DNA of 64,000 bases from Constantimarinum furrinae (GTDB lineage: Bacteria > Bacteroidota > Bacteroidia > Flavobacteriales > Flavobacteriaceae), in assembly GCF_014295415.1 (NCBI RefSeq), contig NZ_CP052909.1:682001-746000 (forward strand), in the 5' to 3' direction. The position numbers were made by a program, and so were the translations under genes. The notes beneath the pieces are model-generated. The model was not told the DNA's origin and ran no database searches. It saw only the letters and a list, made by a program, of their open reading frames with translations. This document shows, one piece after another, positions 15,939 through 25,513 of this stretch; the first letter of the stretch is position 1, and each line of letters begins with the position of its first letter.

Positions 15939-17540
15939 TTAACCAGCGATTGGTGCTCCGGAAAGAATTTCATCATTTGCAAATTCCTCGAATTTCGCAA
16001 AGTTCTCTCTAAAGGAATTTGCCAATTCTTTAGCTTGGATGTCGTAAGCTTTCTTGTTTTTCCAGGTCTCCTTCGGATTTAACACTTCTGAAGGCACATT
16101 TGGACATGACTGGGGCACCATGAGTCCGAATATAGGGTGCTGCTCATAGGCAACATCATCGAGCTGATGATTGAGTGCTGCAGTGATCATCGCACGAGTA
16201 TATTTCAGTTTCATTCGACTACCCACACCATAAGGACCTCCCGTCCATCCGGTATTAACCAACCAAACATTCACGCCAGCCTGTTTCATCTTGGCACTTA
16301 ACATTTCGGCATATTTTGTAGGATGCAACGGCATAAACGGAGCACCAAAACAGGCCGAGAAGTTTGGTAAGGGTTCATTTACTCCTTCTTCGGTTCCGGC
16401 AACTTTTGCTGTATAACCACTTATAAAGTGATATGCCGCCTGCCCCGGAGTCAATTTTGAAATTGGAGGCAGCACCCCGAAGGCATCTGCCGTTAGGAAG
16501 AAAATATTCTTAGGATTTTCACCAATAGAAGGCACCTGAATATTATCGATATGATCTATAGGGTAACTTACCCTGGTATTTTGTGTAATGGAAGTATCTG
16601 AATAATCAACTACCCCATTTTCATCCATGATGACATTTTCAAGAATGGCTCCCGGCTTGATCGCATGATAAATATCCGGCTCATTCTCTTCTGAAAGGTT
16701 GATCACTTTTGCATAACAACCGCCTTCAAAATTAAAGATGGTATTTTCGGAGGTCCAGCCGTGTTCGTCATCGCCAATGAGTCTGCGGTCCGGATCTGCC
16801 GAAAGCGTCGTTTTACCGGTACCTGACAATCCGAAGAATATCGCTGTTTCACCATCATCACCAATATTGGCAGAACAATGCATTGGCATAGTATTCTTGT
16901 CTACCGGGAGAATAAAGTTTAGCGCTGAAAATATTCCTTTCTTGATCTCTCCTGTATATCCTGTTCCGCCAATTAAGGCGATCTTTCTTGTAAAATTGAG
17001 AATGGCGAAATTGTGCTGTCTCGTACCGTCCACTTCAGGATCTGCCTCGAAGCCCGGGGCGTTAATGATAAGCCATTCGGGGTCGAAGTTTTCCAGCTCG
17101 GCTTCAGTAGGTCTTAAAAACATATTGTAGGCAAACATATTGGACCAGGGGTACTCGTTTACCACACGAATGTTTAATTTATATTTTTCGTCGGCACAGG
17201 CATAGCTGTCTCTTACGTATACTTCTTTTTCAGAAAGATAATCGGTCACCTTATTATAAAGGGCGTCGAACATATCTGTTGGAAAAGGAATATTGATATT
17301 CCCCCACCATACTTTATCCCGTGTCACATCGTCTTTTACAATAAACCTGTCTTTGGGAGATCTTCCGGTAAATTCCCCGGTATTTACTGCCAGTGCACCG
17401 CTGCTGGCTTCTGTCCCTTGTTCATTCTGAAGTGTTCTGTTGTGAAGTTCTTGTGAGGATAATTGATAATTAACTTTTGCATTCTTAATTCCGTATTGCT
17501 CTAACGAAATTGCTTTAGCAGTTTGGTTTTTACCGACCAT
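15939..17540 (-). CDS. pckA: Phosphoenolpyruvate carboxykinase (ATP)
   Basis: A 533-residue ATP-dependent PEP carboxykinase that converts oxaloacetate to PEP at the start of gluconeogenesis. Seen are NTGEFTGRSPKDRF (oxaloacetate site), the kinase-1a loop GLSGTGKTTLS, the kinase-2/metal motif RRLIGDDEHGW and the C-terminal NTGWTGGPYGVG with R-rich KLKYTRAMI. Its presence fits growth on peptides and organic acids. A perfect -7 box and a palindrome lie upstream. Confidence 0.97.
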   Translation of the reverse strand: MVGKNQTAKAISLEQYGIKNAKVNYQLSSQELHNRTLQNEQGTEASSGALAVNTGEFTGRSPKDRFIVKDDVTRDKVWWGNINIPFPTDMFDALYNKVTDYLSEKEVYVRDSYACADEKYKLNIRVVNEYPWSNMFAYNMFLRPTEAELENFDPEWLIINAPGFEADPEVDGTRQHNFAILNFTRKIALIGGTGYTGEIKKGIFSALNFILPVDKNTMPMHCSANIGDDGETAIFFGLSGTGKTTLSADPDRRLIGDDEHGWTSENTIFNFEGGCYAKVINLSEENEPDIYHAIKPGAILENVIMDENGVVDYSDTSITQNTRVSYPIDHIDNIQVPSIGENPKNIFFLTADAFGVLPPISKLTPGQAAYHFISGYTAKVAGTEEGVNEPLPNFSACFGAPFMPLHPTKYAEMLSAKMKQAGVNVWLVNTGWTGGPYGVGSRMKLKYTRAMITAALNHQLDDVAYEQHPIFGLMVPQSCPNVPSEVLNPKETWKNKKAYDIQAKELANSFRENFAKFEEFANDEILSGAPIAG

Positions 17541-17565
17541 AACTTGATTTAATTGTTGTGGGATA

Positions 17566-17573
17566 CAAAAATA
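17566..17573 (-). promoter_or_regulatory. -7 box (TATTTTTG) of pckA
   Basis: A perfect TAnnTTTG about 25 bases before the pckA ATG on the minus strand. Confidence 0.5.
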
Positions 17574-17577
17574 ACAA

Positions 17578-17590
17578 ATCTGTCACAGAT
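17578..17590. promoter_or_regulatory. Inverted repeat ATCTGT-C-ACAGAT upstream of the pckA -7 box
   Basis: A 13-base perfect palindrome with a single central base, 4 bases upstream of the pckA -7 box and so within the space between the -33 and -7 elements. A dimeric regulator bound here could block the polymerase. The regulator is unknown. Confidence 0.38.
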
Positions 17591-17617
17591 AGCGTAACTA
17601 AAAAAAAACATTTCTAA

Positions 17618-18010
17618 TTACTTTAACGTAAATGCTCCATACGCCAACCTACACCAGCCCAAAATAAAGAAAATTCCACCAATTGGGGTCACGGGACCCA
17701 ACACTGAAGTATCAAAATCGAGTAAATCATTAATAGATAGAAGATAAATTGACCCGGAAAAGAAGACGATTCCAAAGACAAAAAACCAAAATACCCATTT
17801 GCGGGTAATGGTAGAAAGAGCGTTGGCAAAACCAAGGACAAGAAGGGCGAGAACATGAAACATTTGGTAGCGTACTCCGGTTTCGAAACTCAAAATCGCA
17901 TCGGAGTCAACCAGTTGTTTCAATCCGTGGGCACCAAAGGCTCCGATAGCGATGGTTAACGCACCCAAAATCGCTGCTGTAACTACTATTTTTTTATCGT
18001 ATTTTCCCAT
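17618..18010 (-). CDS. DUF423 family membrane protein
   Basis: A 130-residue inner-membrane protein with four hydrophobic segments and the DUF423 signature AIGAFGAHGLKQ near residue 25. YQMFHVLALL and the late GPVTPIGGIFFILGW also fit the family. The function is not established. It lies upstream of pckA on the same strand, but pckA has its own promoter. Confidence 0.88.
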   Translation of the reverse strand: MGKYDKKIVVTAAILGALTIAIGAFGAHGLKQLVDSDAILSFETGVRYQMFHVLALLVLGFANALSTITRKWVFWFFVFGIVFFSGSIYLLSINDLLDFDTSVLGPVTPIGGIFFILGWCRLAYGAFTLK

Positions 18011-18080
18011 AAGTTCCCACTACATTTTATTACTTTCGTCCTGTTAAAATCAACCTTACAAAGGTACTTAAAAACTGCAG

Positions 18081-19451
18081 ATGAGAAATGTTTTAATTAT
18101 TGGCGCCGGACGTTCCGCCACGAGCTTAATCCGTTATTTACTCGACAAATCGGATGCTGAAGAGCTTTTTATAACAATTGGTGATCTCTCCATCACCAAC
18201 GCTCAGAAGTTTACCGATGGTCATCCAAATGGCCGCGGAATCTTACTCGATGTTTTTAACGAACCTCAACGCAGAGATGCCATAAAGAACAGCGATCTGG
18301 TAATTTCGATGCTGCCTGCACGATTTCATCTTGAAGTGGCCAAGGATTGTATCGAATTCGGAATACATATGGTAACTGCTTCTTATGTGAGTGACCAGAT
18401 GCAGCTCCTGGATGTGAAAGCAAAGTCTAAAGGATTGGTTTTTATGAACGAGATCGGTCTCGATCCGGGAATCGATCATATGAGTGCGATGCAGGTTATT
18501 GATCGCATACGCGCAAAAGGCGGAAAAATGTTGTTGTTCGAATCTTTTACAGGAGGCCTTATAGCTCCCGAGAGTGATGATAACCTTTGGCATTATAAAT
18601 TTACCTGGAATCCACGGAATGTGGTTACTGCCGGTCAGGGTGGTGCGGCCGAATTTATTCAGGAAGGTACCTATAAGTATATACCCTATCACAGACTCTT
18701 CCGAAGAACAGAATTTCTGGATGTGGAAGGTCACGGGCAATTTGAAGCCTATGCCAACAGAAACTCCCTGAAATACCGAAGTATTTACGGATTAAAGGAT
18801 ATTTTAACTCTATATCGGGGAACCATACGTCGCGTTGGTTTCAGCAAGGCATGGAATATGTTCGTGCAATTGGGGATGACCGATGACGGTTATACCATTC
18901 CCAATTCAGAAAACCTGTCGTACCGTGATTTTGTAAATTTATTTCTTCCCTACTCTCCAACAGATTCGGTAGAACTGAAATTACGTCACAGTTTAAAGAT
19001 CGATCAGGATGACCTCATGTGGGGGAAATTGGTAGAACTGGATATATTTAATTCAGAAAAAAAATTAGGAATAAAAGATGCAACTCCCGCCAAAGCGCTG
19101 CAAAAAATACTTGAAGATAAGTGGACACTGGCGCCACACGACAAAGATATGATCGTCATGTATCATAAATTCGGTTACGAAATAGACGGGAAGAAATACC
19201 AGATCGACAGCAATATGGTGATCAAAGGTGACGACCAGACTCACACAGCCATGGCGAAAACTGTTGGGATTCCCGTTGCCATTGCAGCCATAAAGATCTT
19301 AAACGAAGAGATTACCACTCCCGGCGTGCAGATCCCCATAAAAAAAGAAGTCTACGAGCCCATTTTAAAAGAGCTCGAAGACTATGGAATTGTTTTTAAT
19401 GAAAATGATGTTCCTTATTTAGGATATAATCCCAATAACGTTTCCGGTTAA
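18081..19451 (+). CDS. Saccharopine dehydrogenase family protein
   Basis: A 456-residue oxidoreductase with an N-terminal Rossmann motif GAGRSATSLIRYL, then ISMLPARFHLEVAKDC and NEIGLDPGIDHMSAM, both hallmarks of saccharopine dehydrogenase (L-glutamate-forming, Lys9-like) proteins. The C-terminal catalytic domain carries SFTGGLIAPESDDNLWHYKF. It would act in lysine breakdown via saccharopine or in a related aminoadipate reaction. No partner enzyme is in the window. A near-consensus -7 box (TACTTTCG) lies at 18031-18038. Confidence 0.87.
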   Translation: MRNVLIIGAGRSATSLIRYLLDKSDAEELFITIGDLSITNAQKFTDGHPNGRGILLDVFNEPQRRDAIKNSDLVISMLPARFHLEVAKDCIEFGIHMVTASYVSDQMQLLDVKAKSKGLVFMNEIGLDPGIDHMSAMQVIDRIRAKGGKMLLFESFTGGLIAPESDDNLWHYKFTWNPRNVVTAGQGGAAEFIQEGTYKYIPYHRLFRRTEFLDVEGHGQFEAYANRNSLKYRSIYGLKDILTLYRGTIRRVGFSKAWNMFVQLGMTDDGYTIPNSENLSYRDFVNLFLPYSPTDSVELKLRHSLKIDQDDLMWGKLVELDIFNSEKKLGIKDATPAKALQKILEDKWTLAPHDKDMIVMYHKFGYEIDGKKYQIDSNMVIKGDDQTHTAMAKTVGIPVAIAAIKILNEEITTPGVQIPIKKEVYEPILKELEDYGIVFNENDVPYLGYNPNNVSG

Positions 19452-19461
19452 CCACGAACTC

Positions 19462-20148
19462 TTATCGCCTTCCTAAAAAGATACTGATAAAGTAAAGTAA
19501 GGTTGCTAGTGAACCAAGTGCAGCCACCACATAGGTGCGTGCTGCCCATTTTAAAGCATCCTTCGCAGCCGCATGTTCGGGCTGAGTGACCATATTGGCA
19601 CTTTCCAGCCATGCTAATGCCCGTTTACTCGCATCGTATTCTACAGGTAATGTAATAAAGCTGAATAAGGTACCGATCCCAAACATGATAATCCCAACAA
19701 GCAATAAGGTAGGGCCCACATAATTTAGCGCCATTAACGCGAAACCTGCAAAGATCACCCATTGAGATAATTTAGACGCGACATTCACCGCAGGAACTAG
19801 GGTACTTCTCATTTGCAACCAGTTATAGGCTGTAGCGTGTTGTACGGCATGTCCGCATTCGTGCGCGGCAACGGCCGCGGCAGCCGCGTTGCGCTGCATG
19901 TACACTCCTTCACTTAGGTTTACCGTCTTTTTCGCGGGATTGTAATGATCTGTTAGCATTCCGGGTACCGAAATGACCTGTACATCACGAATGCCGTTAT
20001 CTGCGAGCATCTTTTCGGCGATCTCCTTTCCACTCATTCCGTTTTGAAGGTGTAGCTTGGAGTATTTTTTAAATTTGCTTTTCAACCGGTTGCTCACATA
20101 CATGCTTACTATAAAGATGGCACCGGCAATTATATAATATCCTATCAT
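19462..20148 (-). CDS. Zinc metallopeptidase, YugP-like, membrane-bound
   Basis: A 228-residue protein with an N-terminal membrane anchor, the zinc-binding AAHECGHAVQHAT near residue 88, and three further hydrophobic segments. The pattern is that of the DUF2118/YugP-type neutral zinc metallopeptidase family. The substrate is unknown. The convergent saccharopine dehydrogenase gene ends 10 bases away. Confidence 0.9.
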   Translation of the reverse strand: MIGYYIIAGAIFIVSMYVSNRLKSKFKKYSKLHLQNGMSGKEIAEKMLADNGIRDVQVISVPGMLTDHYNPAKKTVNLSEGVYMQRNAAAAAVAAHECGHAVQHATAYNWLQMRSTLVPAVNVASKLSQWVIFAGFALMALNYVGPTLLLVGIIMFGIGTLFSFITLPVEYDASKRALAWLESANMVTQPEHAAAKDALKWAARTYVVAALGSLATLLYFISIFLGRR

Positions 20149-20206
20149 TGTGTGTTCAATTTAAAGTATAAAAGTACTCATTGAAATGCAAAAAGTATGC
20201 TAAAAT

Positions 20207-23032
20207 TTAGCCAACAATATTCACGATCTTTCCGGGTACCACGATCACCTTTTTAGGCGTGCGACCTTCGAGATAATGGGCTGTTTTCTCATGTGTCATT
20301 ACGGCAGCCTCAATGTCAGCCTTACTCATATCTAGTGGCAGTTCTAGGGTAAAACGCATCTTTCCGTTAAACGAAATGGGATATTCCTTGCTGCTTTCCA
20401 CAAGGAAGTTTGCATCAAACTTTGGGAATGGTGCGATCGAAATACTTGTGGTATGCCCCAATTTACTCCATAGCTCTTCTGCTATATGGGGGGCATAGGG
20501 AGAGATAAGAACGATAAGGGGTTCCAGGACTGCTCTGGAATTACATTGTAATGCCGAAAGTTCATTTACTGCGATCATAAAGGTAGAAACCGAAGTATTA
20601 AAACTGAAATTCTCAACATCCTCTTCTACTTTTTTTATCGTCTTATGCAATGTTTTCATACTGTCTTTATCTGCTTCTCCTTCTGAAACAAAAAACGACT
20701 CGTTCTCACCACTGTGGTACAGCTTCCACAATTTTTTCAGGAAACTGTGCACTCCGGTGATCCCGGCGGTGCTCCACGGTTTTGCCTGTTCCAACGGACC
20801 TAAGAACATTTCGTACATTCGCAAGGTATCGGCTCCGTAACGGTCGCAGATATCGTCGGGATTTACAACGTTGTACTTCGATTTAGACATCTTTTCAACG
20901 TCGCGGGAAACCTTGAAGGAACCGTCGGCTTCCGTTATATACTCTGCATCCTTAAATTCTGGGCGCCATTTTTTAAAGGCCTCGATGTCCAATTCGTTGT
21001 GCGTGTTTACAAATGAAACATCTGCGTGAAGTAACTGTGAATTATCCTTATCTGCCTTGCTGGCGCTTACGAGTGTATTTTCATTCTCTCTCCTATGTAC
21101 AAAGGCACTCTCCCCTAGGATCATCCCCTGATTGATTAATTTTTTAAAGGGTTCCTGAACCGGTAAAACTCCCTTATCGAATAGGAATTTCACCCAGAAC
21201 CGGCTGTATAACAAATGCCCTGTGGCATGCTCGCTACCACCCACATACAGATCGACGTTTTTCCAGTAGTTCATCGCCTCCTTAGAAGCCAGTTCAGCGT
21301 CATTATGGGGATCCATATAACGGAACATATAACAACTGCTTCCTGCCCAACCCGGCATGGTATTGAGCTCTAAAGGGAATACGGTTTTATGATCGATATT
21401 ACTGTTAGCAACTACTGTATTTGTTGTGGTATTCCACGCCCATTTGGTTGCTCTTCCCAAGGGTGGCTCACCGTCTTCGGTAGGCAGGTATTTTTCTACT
21501 TCAGGAAGGGTTAACGGCAAGTGTTCCACAGCGATCATTTGAGGTAGTCCGTTTTTGTAATATACGGGAAAAGGCTCGCCCCAATACCGCTGCCGTGAAA
21601 ACACAGCATCACGAAGCCGATAATTGATCTTTCCTTCACCCACTTTTATGGCTTCTAATTTTTCAATAGCCTTCTTAGTCGCTTCAGCATAATTGAGACC
21701 GTTCAGAAAGTCGGAATTTGTTATCACAGTCTTTTCCTTGTCCGAAAAAGCTTCTTCAGAAACGTCCACGCCTTCAAATATATTCGGGATTGGAATTCCG
21801 AAGTGCTTCGCAAAATCGTAATCCCGCTGATCCCCACAGGGAACACTCATCACTGCGCCGGTTCCGTAACCGGCCAACACATAGTCTCCTATCCATACCG
21901 GTATCTCTTCCCCACTAAACGGATGAATAGCATAGGCACCGGTAAAAACGCCGGTAATAGACTTTACATCGGCCATACGCTCGCGTTCACTACGCTTAGA
22001 AGTGGCCTCTATGTACGCCTTCACTTCTTCTTTTTGCGCTTCTGAAGTAATCTTCGAAACCAATTCATGTTCCGGAGCCAATACCATAAAACTCACCCCA
22101 AAAATGGTATCAGGACGGGTGGTAAAGACATCAATATCAACCTTGTGATCCTTTACCTTAAACCGCACCGAAGCACCTTTGGAACGTCCTATCCAATTGG
22201 TTTGAGAATCCTTTAGCGGTTGTGGCCAGTCTATGGTATTTAAGCCGTCGAGCAATCGTTGCGCATAAGCGGTAATGCGCATACTCCATTGCTTCATTTT
22301 TTTACGGATCACCGGGTATCCACCGCGTTCGGAAACGCCATTTACGATCTCATCGTTTGCCAGTACGGTTCCCAGTTCGGGACACCAGTTCACTTCGGTT
22401 TCGGCAAGGTAAGTGAGACGGTATTTTAATAATATTTTCTGTTGCTCTTCGGAAGACATGGCGTTCCACATATCGGCCGTAAAGGATGGGACATCGTCAT
22501 CACAGGCTGCATTGACAACTGTATTTCCTTCCGAAGCAAATATGGAAACCAGCTCCTCAATATTTTTTGCTTTTTCGGTATTCTTATCGTACCAACTATC
22601 AAACAGCTGAATAAAGATCCACTGTGTCCATTTGTAATACTGCGGATCTGAAGTGCGCACTTCTCGGCTCCAATCGAAGGAAAACCCAATGCGATCCATT
22701 TGCTTTCTGTAGCGTGCAATGTTCTCTTCGGTGGTTTTCCGGGGGTGCTGCCCTGTTTGTATGGCGTACTGCTCTGCAGGCAAACCAAAAGAATCGTATC
22801 CCTGCGGATGCAGTACATTAAATCCTTTATGACGTTTATACCGCGCATAAATATCACTGGCGATGTAACCCAGAGGATGACCCACATGCAGCCCCGCGCC
22901 TGATGGGTAGGGAAACATATCCAGAACGTAGTATTTGGGTTTATCGCTAGAATTTGTAGCGTGAAACGTCTTATTTTCTGCCCAGAAATTCTGCCATTTC
23001 TGCTCTATATCGTTAAAATGATAATTGCTCAT
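20207..23032 (-). CDS. leuS: Leucyl-tRNA synthetase
   Basis: A class I synthetase of about 941 residues. The HIGH-type motif is LHVGHPLGY near residue 50, the editing domain has VFTTRPDTIFGVSFM, and the KMSKS loop is EKMSKSKYNVVNPDD. A long anticodon-binding domain and a C-terminal domain follow. The ATG at 23032 (MSNYHFNDIEQKW) is the right start: the longer frame to 23080 would run through a perfect -7 box, and family members begin near this Met. Beyond the usual core, the editing region seems slightly long, as in other Bacteroidetes LeuRS. Confidence 0.96.
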   Translation of the reverse strand: MSNYHFNDIEQKWQNFWAENKTFHATNSSDKPKYYVLDMFPYPSGAGLHVGHPLGYIASDIYARYKRHKGFNVLHPQGYDSFGLPAEQYAIQTGQHPRKTTEENIARYRKQMDRIGFSFDWSREVRTSDPQYYKWTQWIFIQLFDSWYDKNTEKAKNIEELVSIFASEGNTVVNAACDDDVPSFTADMWNAMSSEEQQKILLKYRLTYLAETEVNWCPELGTVLANDEIVNGVSERGGYPVIRKKMKQWSMRITAYAQRLLDGLNTIDWPQPLKDSQTNWIGRSKGASVRFKVKDHKVDIDVFTTRPDTIFGVSFMVLAPEHELVSKITSEAQKEEVKAYIEATSKRSERERMADVKSITGVFTGAYAIHPFSGEEIPVWIGDYVLAGYGTGAVMSVPCGDQRDYDFAKHFGIPIPNIFEGVDVSEEAFSDKEKTVITNSDFLNGLNYAEATKKAIEKLEAIKVGEGKINYRLRDAVFSRQRYWGEPFPVYYKNGLPQMIAVEHLPLTLPEVEKYLPTEDGEPPLGRATKWAWNTTTNTVVANSNIDHKTVFPLELNTMPGWAGSSCYMFRYMDPHNDAELASKEAMNYWKNVDLYVGGSEHATGHLLYSRFWVKFLFDKGVLPVQEPFKKLINQGMILGESAFVHRRENENTLVSASKADKDNSQLLHADVSFVNTHNELDIEAFKKWRPEFKDAEYITEADGSFKVSRDVEKMSKSKYNVVNPDDICDRYGADTLRMYEMFLGPLEQAKPWSTAGITGVHSFLKKLWKLYHSGENESFFVSEGEADKDSMKTLHKTIKKVEEDVENFSFNTSVSTFMIAVNELSALQCNSRAVLEPLIVLISPYAPHIAEELWSKLGHTTSISIAPFPKFDANFLVESSKEYPISFNGKMRFTLELPLDMSKADIEAAVMTHEKTAHYLEGRTPKKVIVVPGKIVNIVG

Positions 23033-23053
23033 TTGTGTTTTTTCAGGAAAAGG

Positions 23054-23061
23054 CAAATTTA
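23054..23061 (-). promoter_or_regulatory. -7 box (TAAATTTG) of leuS
   Basis: A perfect TAnnTTTG on the minus strand, about 22 bases before the leuS ATG at 23032. Confidence 0.5.
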
Positions 23062-23184
23062 CGCCTATTGTACGAAACACAAAACTTTGTGCGTTGTTAT
23101 GTATTAGGTATAAAAATCATTGTATTTTTACACAACCATTGCTTCAAAAAAGATGTTTTTGAAGCCAATAAACAAGTTTTCTCT

Positions 23185-24063
23185 ATGGCCTCATCTTTTG
23201 AAAAGTACCAAAAACGCAGGTTGATCTCTTCGTATTTTTCGGTAGTCATTAGTATTTCTCTGGTATTATTTCTTTTGGGGCTACTCGGACTTTTAGTGCT
23301 GAACACCAAAAAGGTTGCCGATCACTTTAAAGAACAGATCGCTCTTACCGTATATTTAAAGGATACTGCCAAAGAAGTAGAGATCACACAATTACAACAA
23401 AGTCTTGCGTTGGCAGAATACACTAAATCAGCTCAATTTATCTCAAAGGAACAGGCTGCCGAAGAGCACAGCGCAACCATTGGTGAGAATTTTATGGATT
23501 TTCTGGGCTATAATCCGCTACAGAACAGTATCGATGTTCATTTGCTTGCCGATTACGTATCGCCCTCCAAACTGGAAGAGATTACGGTTGAAATTATGAC
23601 CAAGGATTTTGTGGATGAAGTGATCTACGACAAGCCCCTTATCGCTTTACTCAACGATAATGTAAAAAAAATAAGCTTGTGGATCCTCATAATTAGCGCG
23701 TTGTTCACTTTTATCGCAGTGCTGCTCATTAACAGCTCCATCCGACTTTCGGTATATGCCAGAAGGTTTACCATTAAAACTATGCAAATGGTAGGCGCAA
23801 CCAAACAATTTATACGACGTCCTTTTATATGGAAGAGTGTACGACTGGGGATGTTAGGAGCTGTACTCGCAATGATCGGGATGGGATTGGTCTTATATTA
23901 TTTAAACAAAAGTTTTCCAGAATTGCAATTGCTCAATGACCAATTATTATTGGTTTTGTTATTCGCGTTTATCTTTTTTATGGGGCTATTTATCACCTGG
24001 ATCAGTACATTTTTTGCAACGCAGCGCTTTTTAAACCTGCGAACCGATGAATTGTATTATTAA
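23185..24063 (+). CDS. ftsX: Cell division permease FtsX
   Basis: A 292-residue inner-membrane protein. The first membrane segment is at about residues 20-42, an extracytoplasmic domain follows (KEQIALTVYLKD and FMDFLGYNPLQNSIDVHL), and then three more segments include the FtsX/MacB-like permease domain with RFTIKTMQMVGATKQFIRRPF. FtsX works with the ATPase FtsE to activate peptidoglycan hydrolases at the septum. No ftsE is adjacent. The ATG at 23185 is chosen because the open frame from 23035 adds a stretch with no family similarity and runs over the leuS promoter. It begins a tight run that ends at truB. Confidence 0.92.
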   Translation: MASSFEKYQKRRLISSYFSVVISISLVLFLLGLLGLLVLNTKKVADHFKEQIALTVYLKDTAKEVEITQLQQSLALAEYTKSAQFISKEQAAEEHSATIGENFMDFLGYNPLQNSIDVHLLADYVSPSKLEEITVEIMTKDFVDEVIYDKPLIALLNDNVKKISLWILIISALFTFIAVLLINSSIRLSVYARRFTIKTMQMVGATKQFIRRPFIWKSVRLGMLGAVLAMIGMGLVLYYLNKSFPELQLLNDQLLLVLLFAFIFFMGLFITWISTFFATQRFLNLRTDELYY

Positions 24064-24074
24064 AAATTAGACAG

Positions 24075-24452
24075 ATGAAAAGATACCGACTTTTATTTCC
24101 GGGCTTAATTGTATTATTACTTTCTGTTTTTATACTGAAAAGCTGTGTGATAAAAGATCCAAAGCCGGAAGACTGTTTGGTAAAAGAGATCACAGTAAGC
24201 GACATTTATGAAGGAACTTCTTACGATATTGTTTTAAAAGACAATGGTACGGATGCTTATTACATAAATCGCGGACTCGAAAACGGACTCACTATTGAAG
24301 GGCTTAAGGCCACAGTATTAAATAAAAAAGTTACCTTGCACCTACCCAAATTTCCGATAGGAACCTCGGAACACATTGCACAATTAGCCATTGGGAATGA
24401 CCTTATTTATACCGAATTCAATACGTCTGAAACAGCCTTGATAAAAAAATAG
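24075..24452 (+). CDS. Small hypothetical lipoprotein
   Basis: A 125-residue protein with a signal peptide and lipobox-like LKSC at about residue 24. The mature part has no motif I recognise. It is 11 bases after ftsX and 2 before the DUF3098 gene, so it belongs to the ftsX-uppP-truB run. A role in the envelope is likely from its type and neighbours only. Confidence 0.65.
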   Translation: MKRYRLLFPGLIVLLLSVFILKSCVIKDPKPEDCLVKEITVSDIYEGTSYDIVLKDNGTDAYYINRGLENGLTIEGLKATVLNKKVTLHLPKFPIGTSEHIAQLAIGNDLIYTEFNTSETALIKK

Positions 24453-24454
24453 TC

Positions 24455-24715
24455 ATGGGAGAGAAGAAAAGAAAAGAAGCAGCTAAACAAACAGAATTCA
24501 TCTTCGAGAGAAAGAACTATAAATTTATGCTCATCGGGATTGCCTTTATCACCTTAGGGTTTATTATAATGGCCGGAGGGGGTAGTGACGATCCAAATGT
24601 ATTCAATCCCGAGATCTACAGCTGGAGACGCATTAGGCTAGCCCCTGCACTCATCCTTATTGGGTTTGGGTTTGAAGTGTATGCCATTCTTCTTAAACCG
24701 TCCAAGAAAGAATAA
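24455..24715 (+). CDS. DUF3098 family membrane protein
   Basis: An 86-residue protein with two membrane segments. The short family signature ERKNYKFMLIGIAFITLGF is seen, then GGGSDDPNVFNPEIYSWRR between the helices. The function is unknown. It is regularly found between ftsX and uppP in flavobacteria, 3 bases before uppP here. Confidence 0.85.
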   Translation: MGEKKRKEAAKQTEFIFERKNYKFMLIGIAFITLGFIIMAGGGSDDPNVFNPEIYSWRRIRLAPALILIGFGFEVYAILLKPSKKE

Positions 24716-24718
24716 TAC

Positions 24719-25513
24719 ATGGACATCTGGGACGCTGTAATTCTAGGCATAATACAGGGCTTTACCGAATTTTTACCGGTTTCATCAAGTGGCCATCTCG
24801 AATTGGGAAAGGCCATTTTAGGAGACACCTCTGTCCCCGAAGAGAGTCTGCTTTTTACTGTAATTTTGCATTTTGCAACAGCATTAAGTACTTTGCTGGT
24901 CTTTAGAAAAGACGTGGTGGAAATATTTAAAGGACTGCTGAAGTTTTCCTGGAACGAAGAAACAAAATTCACGGTCAAGATCATAATTTCCATGCTTCCC
25001 GCTATAGTGATAGGACTGCTTTTTGAAGAACAATTGGAAGCGTTTTTTGGAGGAAATATTGCTTTCGTAGGTGCCATGCTTATCGTAACAGCCATTTTAT
25101 TGTGGCTTGCAGACCGGGCAAAGCATACTGGCAAGAAAGTTTCTTTTACCAATGCACTCATCATAGGCATCTCACAAGCCATTGCTATGTTACCGGGAAT
25201 TTCTCGAAGTGGTGCCACTATTTCTACTTCGGTACTATTGGGCAATGACAAAAGTAAAGCAGCACGGTTTTCCTTTTTAATGGTAGTTCCACTTATCTTC
25301 GGAAAGATCGCAAAGGATGTGTTAGGCGGTGAATTAACTGTTGAAAACACGAATATAATGGTGGTGGGAGCCGGTTTTGTCGCAGCTTTTATTTGCGGAT
25401 TGATCGCCTGTACATGGATGATCGCTCTGGTGCGAAAAAGCAAACTATCCTACTTTGCCGTATACTGTATTTTAATAGGAATCGCAGCTATTGCCGTAAG
25501 CTTTTTTCAATAA
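24719..25513 (+). CDS. uppP: Undecaprenyl-diphosphatase
   Basis: A 264-residue inner-membrane enzyme that recycles undecaprenyl pyrophosphate for cell-wall synthesis. The two family motifs are seen: GFTEFLPVSSSGHLEL near residue 17 and LPGISRSGATIST near residue 160, which holds the catalytic Ser and Arg. Seven to eight hydrophobic segments. The stop shares one base with the truB start. Confidence 0.96.
   Translation: MDIWDAVILGIIQGFTEFLPVSSSGHLELGKAILGDTSVPEESLLFTVILHFATALSTLLVFRKDVVEIFKGLLKFSWNEETKFTVKIIISMLPAIVIGLLFEEQLEAFFGGNIAFVGAMLIVTAILLWLADRAKHTGKKVSFTNALIIGISQAIAMLPGISRSGATISTSVLLGNDKSKAARFSFLMVVPLIFGKIAKDVLGGELTVENTNIMVVGAGFVAAFICGLIACTWMIALVRKSKLSYFAVYCILIGIAAIAVSFFQ

Noticed and set aside
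18243-18740. Open frame of 165 codons antisense to the saccharopine dehydrogenase gene
   Set aside because: The plus-strand protein is a clear family member over its full length; the antisense frame has no recognisable pattern.
22426-22887. Open frame of 153 codons in another frame of leuS
   Set aside because: It lies wholly within the leuS catalytic core and shares its strand; leuS motifs are intact.
23035-23184. N-terminal extension of FtsX by 50 residues
   Set aside because: The extra part has no FtsX similarity, overlaps the leuS promoter, and the Met at 23185 precedes the first membrane helix as in relatives.
24616-25443. Open frame of 275 codons antisense to uppP
   Set aside because: UppP motifs and the tight operon around it are clear; the antisense frame is Ser/Thr/Pro-rich noise from hydrophobic codons.
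25393-25512. N-terminal extension of TruB by 40 residues
   Set aside because: It lies inside uppP in another frame; the ATG overlapping the uppP stop is the normal start.
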